Source: JAKAWQ01 sp035509315 (lineage in GTDB: Bacteria; Pseudomonadota; Alphaproteobacteria; Acetobacterales; Acetobacteraceae). From it: a stretch of 64,000 nt of DNA. The notes beneath the pieces are model-generated. The model saw nothing but the letters and a program-made list of their open reading frames with translations, was not told the origin of the DNA and did no database searches. The position numbers were made by a program, and so were the translations under genes. Positions 53,019-61,626 of this stretch are shown piece after piece (within the stretch, counting starts at the first letter, position 1; the number at the start of each line of letters is the position of its first letter). Location of the stretch: NCBI GenBank assembly GCA_035509315.1, contig DATJLS010000054.1, forward strand, positions 124,001 through 188,000, given 5' to 3'.

Positions 53019-53521
53019 GTTTGCCTCCTCCCAATGCTTTACGGAGCTTGGATTGCTCTCGAGCAGAGAATTTCAGCGTTGCATACCAAATAATATTTGC
53101 CAATACTTCAAATTCTGCAAATTTACACGTGTAAATATAAGTAAAAATGAAATACTGAATGCAAAATATTTGTCCTTTTCTGAAACTTGGTCGCACATTT
53201 ACTGCATTTGGCGACAATTATTGCATTTGGTGTCGTGAAAGTGACGCCTTCAGGTCAGCATCCGGACCTGGCGCCTCTCGAGAAACATCGCTTCGAAAGT
53301 CATTTTGGGACGGGGGATCGGAACGGTCTCGCCAGACATGCCGGCCGGGGGAGAGGGACAATAGCTTCCGTCTATCCTTGCATCAGTCCAACCCTATCTT
53401 TATTGTCAACCGCTTAGTGGGCCTAGGAGAGCTTGAATCCCTGCGCGGAAGATCGCATTATGGAGTGGATCGCCCATGCATCATGCGATGCAGGGGATGA
53501 TTGAATTGGGAGGAATACAAT
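53019..53521. promoter_or_regulatory. AT-rich regulatory region between the quinoprotein gene and pqqA
   Basis: 503 bases, far AT-richer than the rest of the window at 53060-53240. It holds a perfect 16-bp palindrome ATTTACACGTGTAAAT at 53121-53136 and a direct repeat TGCATTTGG at 53203-53211 and 53222-53230, with the longer similarity TGCATTTGGYGWC. A small palindrome GCATCATGCGATGC lies near 53477. It must contain the divergent promoters of the sorbosone-type dehydrogenase and of pqqA. No standard promoter pair is clear to me. Confidence 0.6.
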
Positions 53522-53602
53522 ATGTCGTGGACGAAGCCGAAGGTGGTCGAGATCGCCGTGGGCATGGAAATCAACGCCTACGCTTGCGCCGATATCGATT
53601 GA
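53522..53602 (+). CDS. pqqA: PqqA, precursor peptide of PQQ
   Basis: A 26-residue peptide beginning MSWTKPKVVEIAVGME, with the conserved Glu16 and Tyr20 in the ExxxY spacing that PqqE cross-links and that become the PQQ skeleton. GGGAGGAAT lies just before the ATG. The C-terminal end ACADID differs from well-known copies but is like those of methylotrophs. It is followed by pqqB after 72 bases. Identified by motif and position because it is very short. Confidence 0.93.
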   Translation: MSWTKPKVVEIAVGMEINAYACADID

Positions 53603-53674
53603 TCGTTTCGTACTCTTAGCGCGCCGGGACGGATTGCGTCGCAAGATCCATCCCGGCGTTCGTTTTTTCTGGGC

Positions 53675-54613
53675 ATGCGCATCGTCGTTCTTGGCTCTGC
53701 AGCGGGCGGCGGTTTCCCGCAATGGAACTGTGCCTGCCCGAACTGTGCGCGGGCACGCAATAACGACCGGGCCGCACGGTCGCGGACGCAGACATCTCTG
53801 GCCGTCTCGGCGGATGGAGAGGGATGGCTTCTTCTCAACGCGGCGCCAGACTTGCGCGAACAGATCGCCGCCACACCGTCCCTTCAGCCGCGTGCCGCCG
53901 ATCCGGGTGTGAGCGCCCGCGCAAGCCCGATCCGGGCGGTCGCCCTCAGCGGCGGGGACGTGGATGCGGTGGCCGGCTTGCTGCATCTGCGAGAAAGCCA
54001 GCCACTTGCACTTTATGCGTCGCGCCGCGTGCTGACGCTGCTTGCCGCTAACCCGATGTTTCGTGTCCTCACCCCTGCCTCGGTCTCGCACCGTGAAATC
54101 CTGCTCGGCAGAACGGAGCCGCTCAGTGATTTCGCCAGCCGGCCGCTTGGCCTTACCGTCGAGGCCTTCACCGTGCCGGGCAAGGTCGCGCTCTATGCCG
54201 AGGAAGAGGGTGAGGAGCGGTTCGGCACCACGGAAGGCGATACCGTCGGGTTCGCAGTAAGCGACGATGCAGGCGCGTGCTTTCACTTCGTACCCACCTG
54301 CGCCGCATTTTCGGAAGAGCTTCTTGCCCGTCTCCGGGGGTCGCAACTCGTGTTCTTCGACGGCACACTCTGGACCGACGATGAAATGATTCGTTTCGGA
54401 CTAGGTACGAAAACTGGGCGGCGCATGGGCCATCTCAGCGTTTCAGGCACAGGCGGCACGCTCGCCGGGCTTGCCGCGCTCGGCATCGCGCGCAAGGTGT
54501 TCGTGCATGTCAACAACAGCAACCCGATGATCCTCGAAGATTCGCCCGAACGGGCGATTGCCGCGCGGGCGGGTTGGGAAGTCGCTCACGACGGAATGGA
54601 GATCGCGCTGTGA
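53675..54613 (+). CDS. pqqB: Coenzyme PQQ biosynthesis protein B
   Basis: 312 residues of the metallo-beta-lactamase-like PqqB family. It starts RIVVLGSAAGGGFPQWNCACPNC, the typical PqqB opening, and carries SGGDVDAVAGLLHLRE and HVNNSNPMILEDSPER near the end. PqqB is a hydroxylase acting on the cross-linked peptide product. The stop overlaps the GTG start of pqqC by four bases. Confidence 0.95.
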   Translation: MRIVVLGSAAGGGFPQWNCACPNCARARNNDRAARSRTQTSLAVSADGEGWLLLNAAPDLREQIAATPSLQPRAADPGVSARASPIRAVALSGGDVDAVAGLLHLRESQPLALYASRRVLTLLAANPMFRVLTPASVSHREILLGRTEPLSDFASRPLGLTVEAFTVPGKVALYAEEEGEERFGTTEGDTVGFAVSDDAGACFHFVPTCAAFSEELLARLRGSQLVFFDGTLWTDDEMIRFGLGTKTGRRMGHLSVSGTGGTLAGLAALGIARKVFVHVNNSNPMILEDSPERAIAARAGWEVAHDGMEIAL

Positions 54614-55365
54614 CGAGCCTGATGAGCCCGGCAGAGTTGGAAGCGCAACTGCGGGCAGTCGGCGCCGCACGCTATCACAACCGCCATCCTTTCCATGCCT
54701 TGCTGCACGGCGGAAAGCTCAACAGGCGGCAGGTGCAGGCCTGGGCCCTCAACCGCTACTATTACCAGTCTCGCATTCCGCTGAAGGACGCGGCCCTGAT
54801 GGCACGCTGCGAGGATCCGGCGCTCCGCCGCGTCTGGCGTCAGCGGCTGGTCGATCATGATGGCTCAGAGCCAGGAGAGGGCGGGATCGAGCGATGGCTT
54901 CGCCTCACATCCGGCCTTGGGCTTGATCGTGACTACGTCGTCTCGACCGCAGGCGTGCTTCCGGCGACCCGCTTTGCCGTTGATGCCTATGTCGCCTTTG
55001 TTCGTGAGCGCTCGCTGCTCGAGGCGGTCGCGTCTTCGCTCACTGAGATTTTTTCCCCGGCGATCATCACCGAACGTGTCTCGGGCATGCTCGCGAACTA
55101 TGGTTTCGTGACGCGCGAGACCCTCGCCTATTTCAATGCCCGTCTCGACCAGGCGCCGCGGGATGCGGATTTCGCGCTCGATTACGTCAGGCATCATGCG
55201 CGCACACCCGAGCAGCAGCAGGCGGCGGTCGGCGCGCTTACTTTCAAGTGCGATCTTTTGTGGGCCCAGCTCGACGCGCTCCACCACGCCTATGTCGTCC
55301 CCGGCCATGTGCCTCCAGGGGCGTTTGATGGGGCATTCGGTGGGGCGCTCGGTTCCAGCGGATGA
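54610..55365 (+). CDS. pqqC: Pyrroloquinoline-quinone synthase
   Basis: 251 residues of the helical PqqC family: YHNRHPFHALLHGGKL near residue 20, WALNRYYYQSRIPLKDAAL, and a C-terminal CDLLWAQLDALHHAYV. It carries out the last ring closure and oxidation of PQQ synthesis. GTG at 54610 overlaps the pqqB TGA, and its end overlaps pqqD by four bases, so the genes are translationally coupled. Confidence 0.95.
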   Translation: MTSLMSPAELEAQLRAVGAARYHNRHPFHALLHGGKLNRRQVQAWALNRYYYQSRIPLKDAALMARCEDPALRRVWRQRLVDHDGSEPGEGGIERWLRLTSGLGLDRDYVVSTAGVLPATRFAVDAYVAFVRERSLLEAVASSLTEIFSPAIITERVSGMLANYGFVTRETLAYFNARLDQAPRDADFALDYVRHHARTPEQQQAAVGALTFKCDLLWAQLDALHHAYVVPGHVPPGAFDGAFGGALGSSG

Positions 55366-55643
55366 GCTCCGCGCTCACCGAGACAAGCCGGCCCGGACTT
55401 TCGCCGCACACGCGGATGAAGAACGACGCGGCGCGGGGCGGCTGGGTGCTGCTCGCGCCGGAACGGGTGCTGATGCTCGACGCGATCGCGGCGGAGATTC
55501 TCGCCCTCTGCGACGGGACGGCGGAGATCGGCGCCATCGCCGATGAACTTGCGCGCCGGCACGCAGCCCCGCGCGAAGAAGTGCTGGACGATATCATCGA
55601 GATGCTTCAGGGACTCCGGGACAAGGGATTGGTCACGGCATGA
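55362..55643 (+). CDS. pqqD: PQQ biosynthesis peptide chaperone
   Basis: 93 residues of the winged-helix RRE type: GWVLLAPERVLMLDAIAAEILALCDG and VLDDIIEMLQGLRDKGLVTA. PqqD binds PqqA and presents it to PqqE. Overlaps both pqqC and pqqE by four bases. Confidence 0.93.
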   Translation: MSSALTETSRPGLSPHTRMKNDAARGGWVLLAPERVLMLDAIAAEILALCDGTAEIGAIADELARRHAAPREEVLDDIIEMLQGLRDKGLVTA

Positions 55644-56782
55644 ACGCGCCCACGAACCCTGTCGGGCCGCCGCTCGCCCTGCTCGCCGAGCTCACGCATC
55701 GTTGTCCGCTCGGCTGCCCCTATTGCTCCAATCCGCTCACTCTCGACCGCGTGCGCGATGAGCTCGACACGGCGACCTGGCTGCGGGTGATTGATGAGGC
55801 CGCGTCTCTCGGCGTGCTGCAGATCCATTTTTCCGGTGGCGAGCCGCTGGTGCGCCGCGATCTTGCCACTCTGATCGGGCATGCGCGCAAAGTCGGGCTC
55901 TATACCAACCTGATCACATCCGCGGTGCTGCTCGATGCGCCGCGGCTCGAGTCCCTCAAGGCGGCCGGCCTCGAGCATGTGCAGATCAGCTTCCAGGACA
56001 CCGACCCTGCCAATGCCGACCGCATCGCCCTCTATGAAGGCGGGCATGAGAAAAAGCTCGCCGCCGCGCGGATGGTGCGTGCCGCCGGCCTCGCTCTCAC
56101 CATCAATGCGGTGATGCATCGGCAGAATCTCGCGCATCTGCCGGAGATGATCGCGCTTGCGCTCGATCTTGGCGCCGGGCGGCTGGAGGTCGCGCACGTG
56201 CAATATTACGGTTGGGCGCTCGCCAACCGCCAGAGCCTGATCCCTCCTCGCGAGGAGGTGCGGGCAGCGGTCCAGGCCGTGGCAGAGGCGCGCGAGCGGC
56301 TCAAGGGACAGCTCGTCATCGATCATGTCGTGCCGGACTATTACGCGCGCCGGCCGAAGGCCTGCATGGGCGGATGGGCACAGCAGTTCCTCAATATCGC
56401 TCCCTCTGGCCTGGTGCTTCCATGCCATGCGGCGCAGGGCATCCCTGGGCTGCGATTTGATTCTGTAAAGGAACGGTCTCTCGGAGAAATCTGGACCCAT
56501 TCGGAGGCCTTCACGCGTTTCCGCGGCACGTCCTGGATGCCCGAGCCCTGTCGTTCCTGCGATCGGCGCGAGATCGATTTCGGCGGCTGCCGGTGCCAGG
56601 CCATGGCGCTGACCGGCGATGCCGGCGCCACCGACCCGGCCTGCGAGCTTTCCCCTCATCACGCGCGGCTGTTCGAAACGGCTTCGGCCGAGAGCGCAGC
56701 GGTACCGCGCGAATTCACCTATCGCCGCTATGCGAAGACGCCGCGCGAGGAAGAATTGCCAGCGGAAGAATTGCCGGTGTGA
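55640..56782 (+). CDS. pqqE: PqqA peptide cyclase (radical SAM)
   Basis: 380 residues. The radical SAM motif reads HRCPLGCPYC near residue 20, and the C-terminal SPASM region carries further cysteines (GLVLPCHA, PCRSCDRREIDFGGCRCQ) for auxiliary iron-sulfur clusters. It cross-links the Glu and Tyr of PqqA. The last gene of the pqq operon; no pqqF/G peptidase gene follows in this window. Confidence 0.95.
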   Translation: MNAPTNPVGPPLALLAELTHRCPLGCPYCSNPLTLDRVRDELDTATWLRVIDEAASLGVLQIHFSGGEPLVRRDLATLIGHARKVGLYTNLITSAVLLDAPRLESLKAAGLEHVQISFQDTDPANADRIALYEGGHEKKLAAARMVRAAGLALTINAVMHRQNLAHLPEMIALALDLGAGRLEVAHVQYYGWALANRQSLIPPREEVRAAVQAVAEARERLKGQLVIDHVVPDYYARRPKACMGGWAQQFLNIAPSGLVLPCHAAQGIPGLRFDSVKERSLGEIWTHSEAFTRFRGTSWMPEPCRSCDRREIDFGGCRCQAMALTGDAGATDPACELSPHHARLFETASAESAAVPREFTYRRYAKTPREEELPAEELPV

Positions 56783-56801
56783 GGGTTCGTCCTCTCGGGG
56801 G

Positions 56802-57908
56802 TCAGTAGATCACGACGCTGCGGATCGATTCGCCCTTCGTCATCAGGTCGAAGGCGTCGTTGATGCGTTCGAGCGGCATGGTGTGGGTGATGAGATCATC
56901 GATATTCACCCGATGATCCATGTACCAATCGACGATGCGCGGCACATCGGTGCGGCCGCGGGCACCGCCGAAGGCGGAGCCCTTCCAAACCCGCCCGGTG
57001 ACGAGCTGGAAGGGTCGTGTCGAAATCTCCTGACCCGCGCCGGCAACGCCAATGATGGTGCATACACCCCAACCCTTGTGGCAACATTCGAGCGCTTGGC
57101 GCATGAGCGTGATGTTGCCGACGCACTCGAAGCTGTAATCGGCGCCGCCGCCGGTGAGTTCCACGAGATGGCCGACGACGTCGCTGATGCCCTTCGGGTT
57201 GACGAAATGGGTCATCCCGAATTTGCGGCCGAGCTTCTCGCGCTCCGGGTTGAGATCGACGCCCACGATCATCTCCGCCCCGGCCATGCGCGCACCCTGC
57301 ACGACATTGAGGCCGATGCCGCCGAGCCCGAAGACGACCACGCGCGCTCCGGGCTCGACCTTCGCGGTGAAGATCACCGCGCCGATGCCGGTGGTGACGC
57401 CGCAACCGACATAGCAAACCTTGTCGAACGGCGCATCCTTGCGGATCTTCGCCACCGCGATCTCCGGCAGCACGGTGTGGTTGGCGAAGGTGGATGTGCC
57501 CATGTAATGCAGGATCGGCCGCCCATTGAGGGAAAACCGGCTGGTGCCGTCCGGCATCAGGCCGCGGCCCTGGGTGGTGCGGATCTTCTGGCAGAGATTG
57601 GTCTTGCGGCTGAGGCAGTACTCGCACTCGCGGCATTCGGGCGTGTAGAGCGGAATCACATGGTCGCCCGGCTTCACCGAGTGTACGCCCTTGCCCACCT
57701 CCAGCACGACGCCTGCGCCTTCATGGCCGAGGATGGCGGGGAAGAGCCCTTCGGGATCGGCGCCGGAGAGCGTGTATTTGTCTGTATGGCAGACGCCGGT
57801 GGCCTTGATCTCCACCAGCACCTCGCCCTCGTGCGGGCCCTCGAGCTGGACGGCGTCGATGCTGAGCGGCTTGCCGGCTTCAAAGGCGATGGCAGCGCGG
57901 GTTTCCAT
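56802..57908 (-). CDS. frmA: S-(hydroxymethyl)glutathione dehydrogenase (class III alcohol dehydrogenase)
   Basis: 368 residues of the zinc alcohol dehydrogenase family, class III. Catalytic zinc ligands are in TGVCHTD and LGHEGAG; the structural zinc site is the four-Cys lobe CRECEYCLSRKTNLC near residue 95; the NAD loop is GLGGIGLNVVQG near 198. It oxidises S-hydroxymethylglutathione, made from formaldehyde and glutathione, to S-formylglutathione. Next to gfa and the xox genes, it should remove formaldehyde made from methanol. No fghA hydrolase gene is seen here. Confidence 0.93.
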   Translation of the reverse strand: METRAAIAFEAGKPLSIDAVQLEGPHEGEVLVEIKATGVCHTDKYTLSGADPEGLFPAILGHEGAGVVLEVGKGVHSVKPGDHVIPLYTPECRECEYCLSRKTNLCQKIRTTQGRGLMPDGTSRFSLNGRPILHYMGTSTFANHTVLPEIAVAKIRKDAPFDKVCYVGCGVTTGIGAVIFTAKVEPGARVVVFGLGGIGLNVVQGARMAGAEMIVGVDLNPEREKLGRKFGMTHFVNPKGISDVVGHLVELTGGGADYSFECVGNITLMRQALECCHKGWGVCTIIGVAGAGQEISTRPFQLVTGRVWKGSAFGGARGRTDVPRIVDWYMDHRVNIDDLITHTMPLERINDAFDLMTKGESIRSVVIY

Positions 57909-57962
57909 GGCGGGCGCCTCAATGGGTCGATGGGCGAAGGGAAGGAGAGGGTCGCGTCACCT

Positions 57963-58004
57963 GGCGATTCAGGCGGGGCGATTCAAGCGGGGCGATTCAG
58001 GCAG
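57963..58004. repeat. Three 14-bp tandem units at the end of gfa
   Basis: GGCGATTCAGGCGG, then the same with one or two changes, at 57963-57976, 57977-57990 and 57991-58004. The gfa stop codon lies in the third unit. Confidence 0.7.
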
Positions 58005-58575
58005 GCAGCTTCCCCGAGGCCTTCGCCAAGTGTGTTGCCATATAGTCCATCAGGTCGGGCGACAGGCAATCATAGGGTTCCAGGCCGAGTTCCCGCAGCC
58101 GCGCCCGCACCGCCGGCATCCGGTCCGGCGGGAACCCGGACTCGATGATCGAGGAGACGAAGGCAGCGAATGTCGGCGGCGCCCATCCGGCTTCGCGCAG
58201 CCGTTCGGGATGGACGAAATCGAGACCCTGGAACGGATGCCCGGCCTTCTCGACGGGCCCGTACATGTGCACGCCACAGACCTTGCAGGCGTGGCGCTGG
58301 ATTACGGCGCTGGGATCCACGACTTCGAGCTTGTCGCCATTTTCCAGCACACGCACGTTGCCCTGCGGGACGACGGCAACGACGGAGAACCAGACGCCCT
58401 CCGGCTTCCAGCATTTGCTGCAGCCACAGACGTGGTTGTGCGCGACCTGGCCGCTGATGGCGACCGTCACGGGTTTTTCGACGCAACGGCATACCAGCGT
58501 GCCGCCTGCGAAGTTGGCCGATGCCGGCTTCACGCCACCGTCGACGGCGGGATGGATCTTGATCGTTTCGGACAT
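57997..58575 (-). CDS. gfa: S-(hydroxymethyl)glutathione synthase
   Basis: 192 residues of the Gfa family. The zinc-binding cysteines are in LVCRCVEKP near residue 29, NHVCGCSKCW near 49 and HACKVCGVHMYGP near 95. It is reported to speed up the condensation of formaldehyde with glutathione, feeding FrmA. ATG at 58575 has GGAGGGCGTC before it. It is on the same strand as frmA, 88 bases upstream, so the two form an operon for formaldehyde removal. Confidence 0.92.
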   Translation of the reverse strand: MSETIKIHPAVDGGVKPASANFAGGTLVCRCVEKPVTVAISGQVAHNHVCGCSKCWKPEGVWFSVVAVVPQGNVRVLENGDKLEVVDPSAVIQRHACKVCGVHMYGPVEKAGHPFQGLDFVHPERLREAGWAPPTFAAFVSSIIESGFPPDRMPAVRARLRELGLEPYDCLSPDLMDYMATHLAKASGKLPA

Positions 58576-58795
58576 GACGCCCTCCTTGTTTCGTGATTTC
58601 GTATTCTCGGCGCCGACGATGGGCAATGGCTCGCAGACCGTCGTCGTCGCCAGGCACGTCGGCAAATCAGACCGTTGACGCAGGACGATGCGTCACGCGG
58701 GGCGGCGAGGAAGCGCCGCAAGGATCATGCTCCGAGGGCTTACTCGCCAGGCCGTCACCCTCGGCTCCCCCGTCCTTCTCATTTGCCGGTTCTTC

Positions 58796-59158
58796 TCACT
58801 TGAGCGTAAGGATCCAATCGACAATTTCCTTGATCTGGGCATCCGTCAGATTCGGATGCGGCGGCATCGGCACCACGCCCCAGGTGCCGACATGGCCGTT
58901 TTTGATCGCGCTGACGAGCGTTGGAACGGCGTCCTTCTGGCCCGCGAATTTTTTTGCAACTGCGATATAGGACGGGCCAACCACTTGATGATCGATGGCG
59001 TGGCAGGTGACGCAGTCATTGCTCTGAAAAAGCTGCTCGCCGGGTGGAACGGCCGCTCGGCCTGGCCGCGGCGCAAGTGCAACGAACAGCCCTGCCGACA
59101 GCGCCGCCGTCATCATGCCTGTCACGTTTCGTTTCCATCGCCATCCGCTTGTCATCAT
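58796..59158 (-). CDS. Single-haem c-type cytochrome
   Basis: 120 residues: signal peptide (NVTGMMTAALSAGLFVALAPRPGRA), one haem site CVTCHA near residue 51 and a Met ligand in GVVPMPPHPNLTDAQIKEIVDWIL. The type resembles cytochromes c551/c552. It lies among C1 genes and could carry electrons from XoxG to the terminal oxidase. Upstream extension of the frame is rejected because the signal peptide starts here. Confidence 0.83.
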   Translation of the reverse strand: MMTSGWRWKRNVTGMMTAALSAGLFVALAPRPGRAAVPPGEQLFQSNDCVTCHAIDHQVVGPSYIAVAKKFAGQKDAVPTLVSAIKNGHVGTWGVVPMPPHPNLTDAQIKEIVDWILTLK

Positions 59159-59507
59159 CCCTCGCTGTTCACGACCAGTTGGATAGGCCGGGTGGATTCC
59201 CTCGCACGGCATGGAGCCGTCGTTCAAGGCCCACTCCCGATTCCGGCCGGAACGGTCCAAGGCCCGCAAAACCCTTCCGACACCGCCAAACCCATTGGAA
59301 TTGGCTGCAAGAGGCATGCCAGCACGGTGCATTTCCGCCAACCCTTGCGATTTCATGTGCTTGCCCCTGGGTCCCTCCGCCAGCTTGCATCAGAGGCGTG
59401 ACAGAAGCACCGAAAAGGGAGACAATTTGTACCTCAGGAACGCGGGCCGGGGGACCGGCTGGCTACTAAGGTGGTCGGATGCCGATCTCTAGGGGAGGGA
59501 GCCGGAA
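59159..59507. promoter_or_regulatory. Divergent promoter region of the cytochrome and AcoR-like genes
   Basis: 349 bases with no supported gene. It must hold the promoters of both divergent genes. I looked for a -24/-12 sigma-54 promoter with correct spacing and found none convincing. Confidence 0.45.
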
Positions 59508-61508
59508 ATGGGCCCGGAGGTTTCGGCCCAACAGACGAATCCGATAATGGGGGACGAGCGGAGCGACACTGGGTCCGTGCGGCGCCATAGCTTCGTCGGG
59601 AGCGGTCTGCTCGGACCGCAGACGGAGACTTATGTCATCGCGGCGTGGGAGCGTTGCATCACCGACTATCATCTCGAGCCCGGCAACAATCCGCGGAGCG
59701 AGCATGTCGGCAACAAAATCCTCGAAAAGCGGCGGGCCCAGCTTGGCCCGCTCACGCAGATCGCCCGCGCGGAGATGCGCCGACTCTTCGGACAGATCGC
59801 ACCTTCACACTATCTGCTGCTGCTGACCGATGCCGACGGCCTTGTCCTTGAGCGGATGTGCGAACCGGGCCACGAGGAATTGCTGCGCCGCGTCGATCTT
59901 GCCCCCGGCTTCATCTGGGACGAGCAGCACGAGGGAACCAACGGGCCGGGCACGTGTCTGCATGACCGACGGCCGCGGCTTGTGCATCGCGAGGAGCATT
60001 TCTTCGCCCGCAGCAGCCGCATGACCTGCTCCGCGGCACCTCTTTGGGGCCCCAACGGGCAGCTTCTCGGCGCGCTCGATGCGTCCCATTTCGATTGCCC
60101 CGACAGTCGCCAGAGCCAGGTGCCCACGCTGGCGCTCGTCAGTACCTCGACCCGGATCATCGAGCAGTCCTACTTCACCAGCAGCTTCAAGGATTGCTGG
60201 ATCCTCCGCTTCCACGACCAGGCGGAAATGGTGGGGCAGCTCCATTCCGCCATGCTGGCGGTGGATGAGCATGGCCGCATCCGTGCGGCCGACAGCACAG
60301 CGCCGGCGCGCCTTGGCCTCGACGGGTATGAGGCTCTGGTCGGTCATAGCATCGAAGAGATCTTCGATATCTCGCCGAGCCGTTTCTTCAGCGATGCGCA
60401 GGCCCGACCATACCAGATCTGGCCGGCGAGCAGCCGCGGCGGCCAACGTCTTCATGCCGGGATCTGGCCGCCGCAGGAGCCACCGCCCGCGTTCTGGCCG
60501 GTGAGGGGTGCGGCTGCGCTGGTGGCGCGAGGCCGGGCCGATCTTTCGTCCTATCGCCTCGGCGATCCGGTGATGGCGCACAATGTCTGGTGCGCCGAGC
60601 GGGTGATGGGCCGCGATATCCATATCCTCCTCCAGGGTGAGACCGGAACCGGAAAGGACACCTTTGCCCGGGCGATCCATCAGAGCGGAGAAAGGAGCGA
60701 GAAGCCTTTCATTGCACTGAGCTGTGCCGCAATCCCGGAAACTCTGATCGAGAGCGAGCTCTTCGGCTATGATCCCGGCGCCTTCACAGGCGCCCGCACC
60801 GGCGGCATGCGCGGGAAGGTGGTCGCGGCGCATGGCGGCACTCTCTTTCTCGATGAAATCGGCGACATGCCGCTGAGCCTCCAGGCGCGCCTGTTGCGGT
60901 TGCTGGAGGAAAAGGAGGTGATGCCGCTCGGCAGCAGCCGCGCCATCACCGTTGATCTGCGCATCATCAGCGCGACCAACCGGGATCTCGGCGCGATGGT
61001 TCTTGAGGGCAGCTTCCGCAAGGACCTCTATTACCGCCTGAGCGGGCTTACCCTCACCCTTCCCCCGCTTCGCGAGCGGCGGGATATCGCTGAGCTCGTG
61101 CGCGCCATCGCCGCTGAGGAGAATGCGGGTGTGGCGGTTGCCTTCGCGCCCGAAGCGTTCAAGACACTGCTCGCCTATCGCTGGCCGGGAAATATCCGCG
61201 AGCTTCGGAACGTTCTCGCGACGGCGAGCGCGCTCGCCGGCGGCGAGAGGATCGAGCTTGGGCATCTGGGGCCCAGCGTCGGCGAGGCCGCAATCGTCGA
61301 TACGCTGGCTGATTCAGCTTTCCCAGACCTCCAAAAGAAGGATGAGTCGAATCCCCTCGCCACGGCGGAACGGGAGCGGCTGCTGCTCGAGCTCAAGCGG
61401 CGTCATTGGAACGCAACCGCAACCGCGGCAGCGCTCGGGATCAGCCGCAACACGCTCTACCGCAAGCTGCGCAAACACGGCGTCCGGGTCGGACCGGACG
61501 AAATCTAG
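59508..61508 (+). CDS. AcoR-like sigma-54-dependent activator
   Basis: 666 residues. The N-terminal part has a GAF-like sensor (about 85-225). The AAA+ domain carries Walker A GETGTGKD at 377-384, GAFTGA at 424-429, which contacts sigma-54, and Walker B LFLDEIGD. A Fis-type helix-turn-helix sits at the end (ATATAAALGISRNTLYRKLRKH). Walker A ends in Asp where Glu is usual. AcoR relatives sense small alcohols or ketones. Placed between C1 genes and next to xoxJGF, it is a candidate methanol-response regulator; this is inferred. AGGGAGGGAG precedes the ATG. Its TAG stop opens repeat copy G. Confidence 0.88.
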   Translation: MGPEVSAQQTNPIMGDERSDTGSVRRHSFVGSGLLGPQTETYVIAAWERCITDYHLEPGNNPRSEHVGNKILEKRRAQLGPLTQIARAEMRRLFGQIAPSHYLLLLTDADGLVLERMCEPGHEELLRRVDLAPGFIWDEQHEGTNGPGTCLHDRRPRLVHREEHFFARSSRMTCSAAPLWGPNGQLLGALDASHFDCPDSRQSQVPTLALVSTSTRIIEQSYFTSSFKDCWILRFHDQAEMVGQLHSAMLAVDEHGRIRAADSTAPARLGLDGYEALVGHSIEEIFDISPSRFFSDAQARPYQIWPASSRGGQRLHAGIWPPQEPPPAFWPVRGAAALVARGRADLSSYRLGDPVMAHNVWCAERVMGRDIHILLQGETGTGKDTFARAIHQSGERSEKPFIALSCAAIPETLIESELFGYDPGAFTGARTGGMRGKVVAAHGGTLFLDEIGDMPLSLQARLLRLLEEKEVMPLGSSRAITVDLRIISATNRDLGAMVLEGSFRKDLYYRLSGLTLTLPPLRERRDIAELVRAIAAEENAGVAVAFAPEAFKTLLAYRWPGNIRELRNVLATASALAGGERIELGHLGPSVGEAAIVDTLADSAFPDLQKKDESNPLATAERERLLLELKRRHWNATATAAALGISRNTLYRKLRKHGVRVGPDEI

Positions 61509-61591
61509 CGGGATGGAATCACTCGCGCTCCCTCATCCCGCTTTCGGTCGTTGTTTTCTCGCGTGATTCAGACCTTCGGTCATCCCGCTCT
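61506..61591 (+). repeat. Dispersed palindromic repeat, copy G
   Basis: 86 bp starting at the TAG stop of the AcoR-like gene: TAGCGGGATGG, ACTCGCGCTCCCTCATCCCGCT, TTTTCTCGCGTGATTCAGACC and GGTCATCCCGCTCT. It separates the activator from the convergent xoxJ gene and could end transcription from both sides. Confidence 0.75.
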
Positions 61592-61626
61592 GGGAAAGCC
61601 GAATGCGATCAGCGGGCCACCCACAC

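Noticed and set aside
53203..53230. Possible sigma-54 promoter TTGGCGAC...TTGCA upstream of pqqA
   Set aside because: The GG and GC elements are 11 bases apart rather than the required 10, so it should not work as a -24/-12 promoter.
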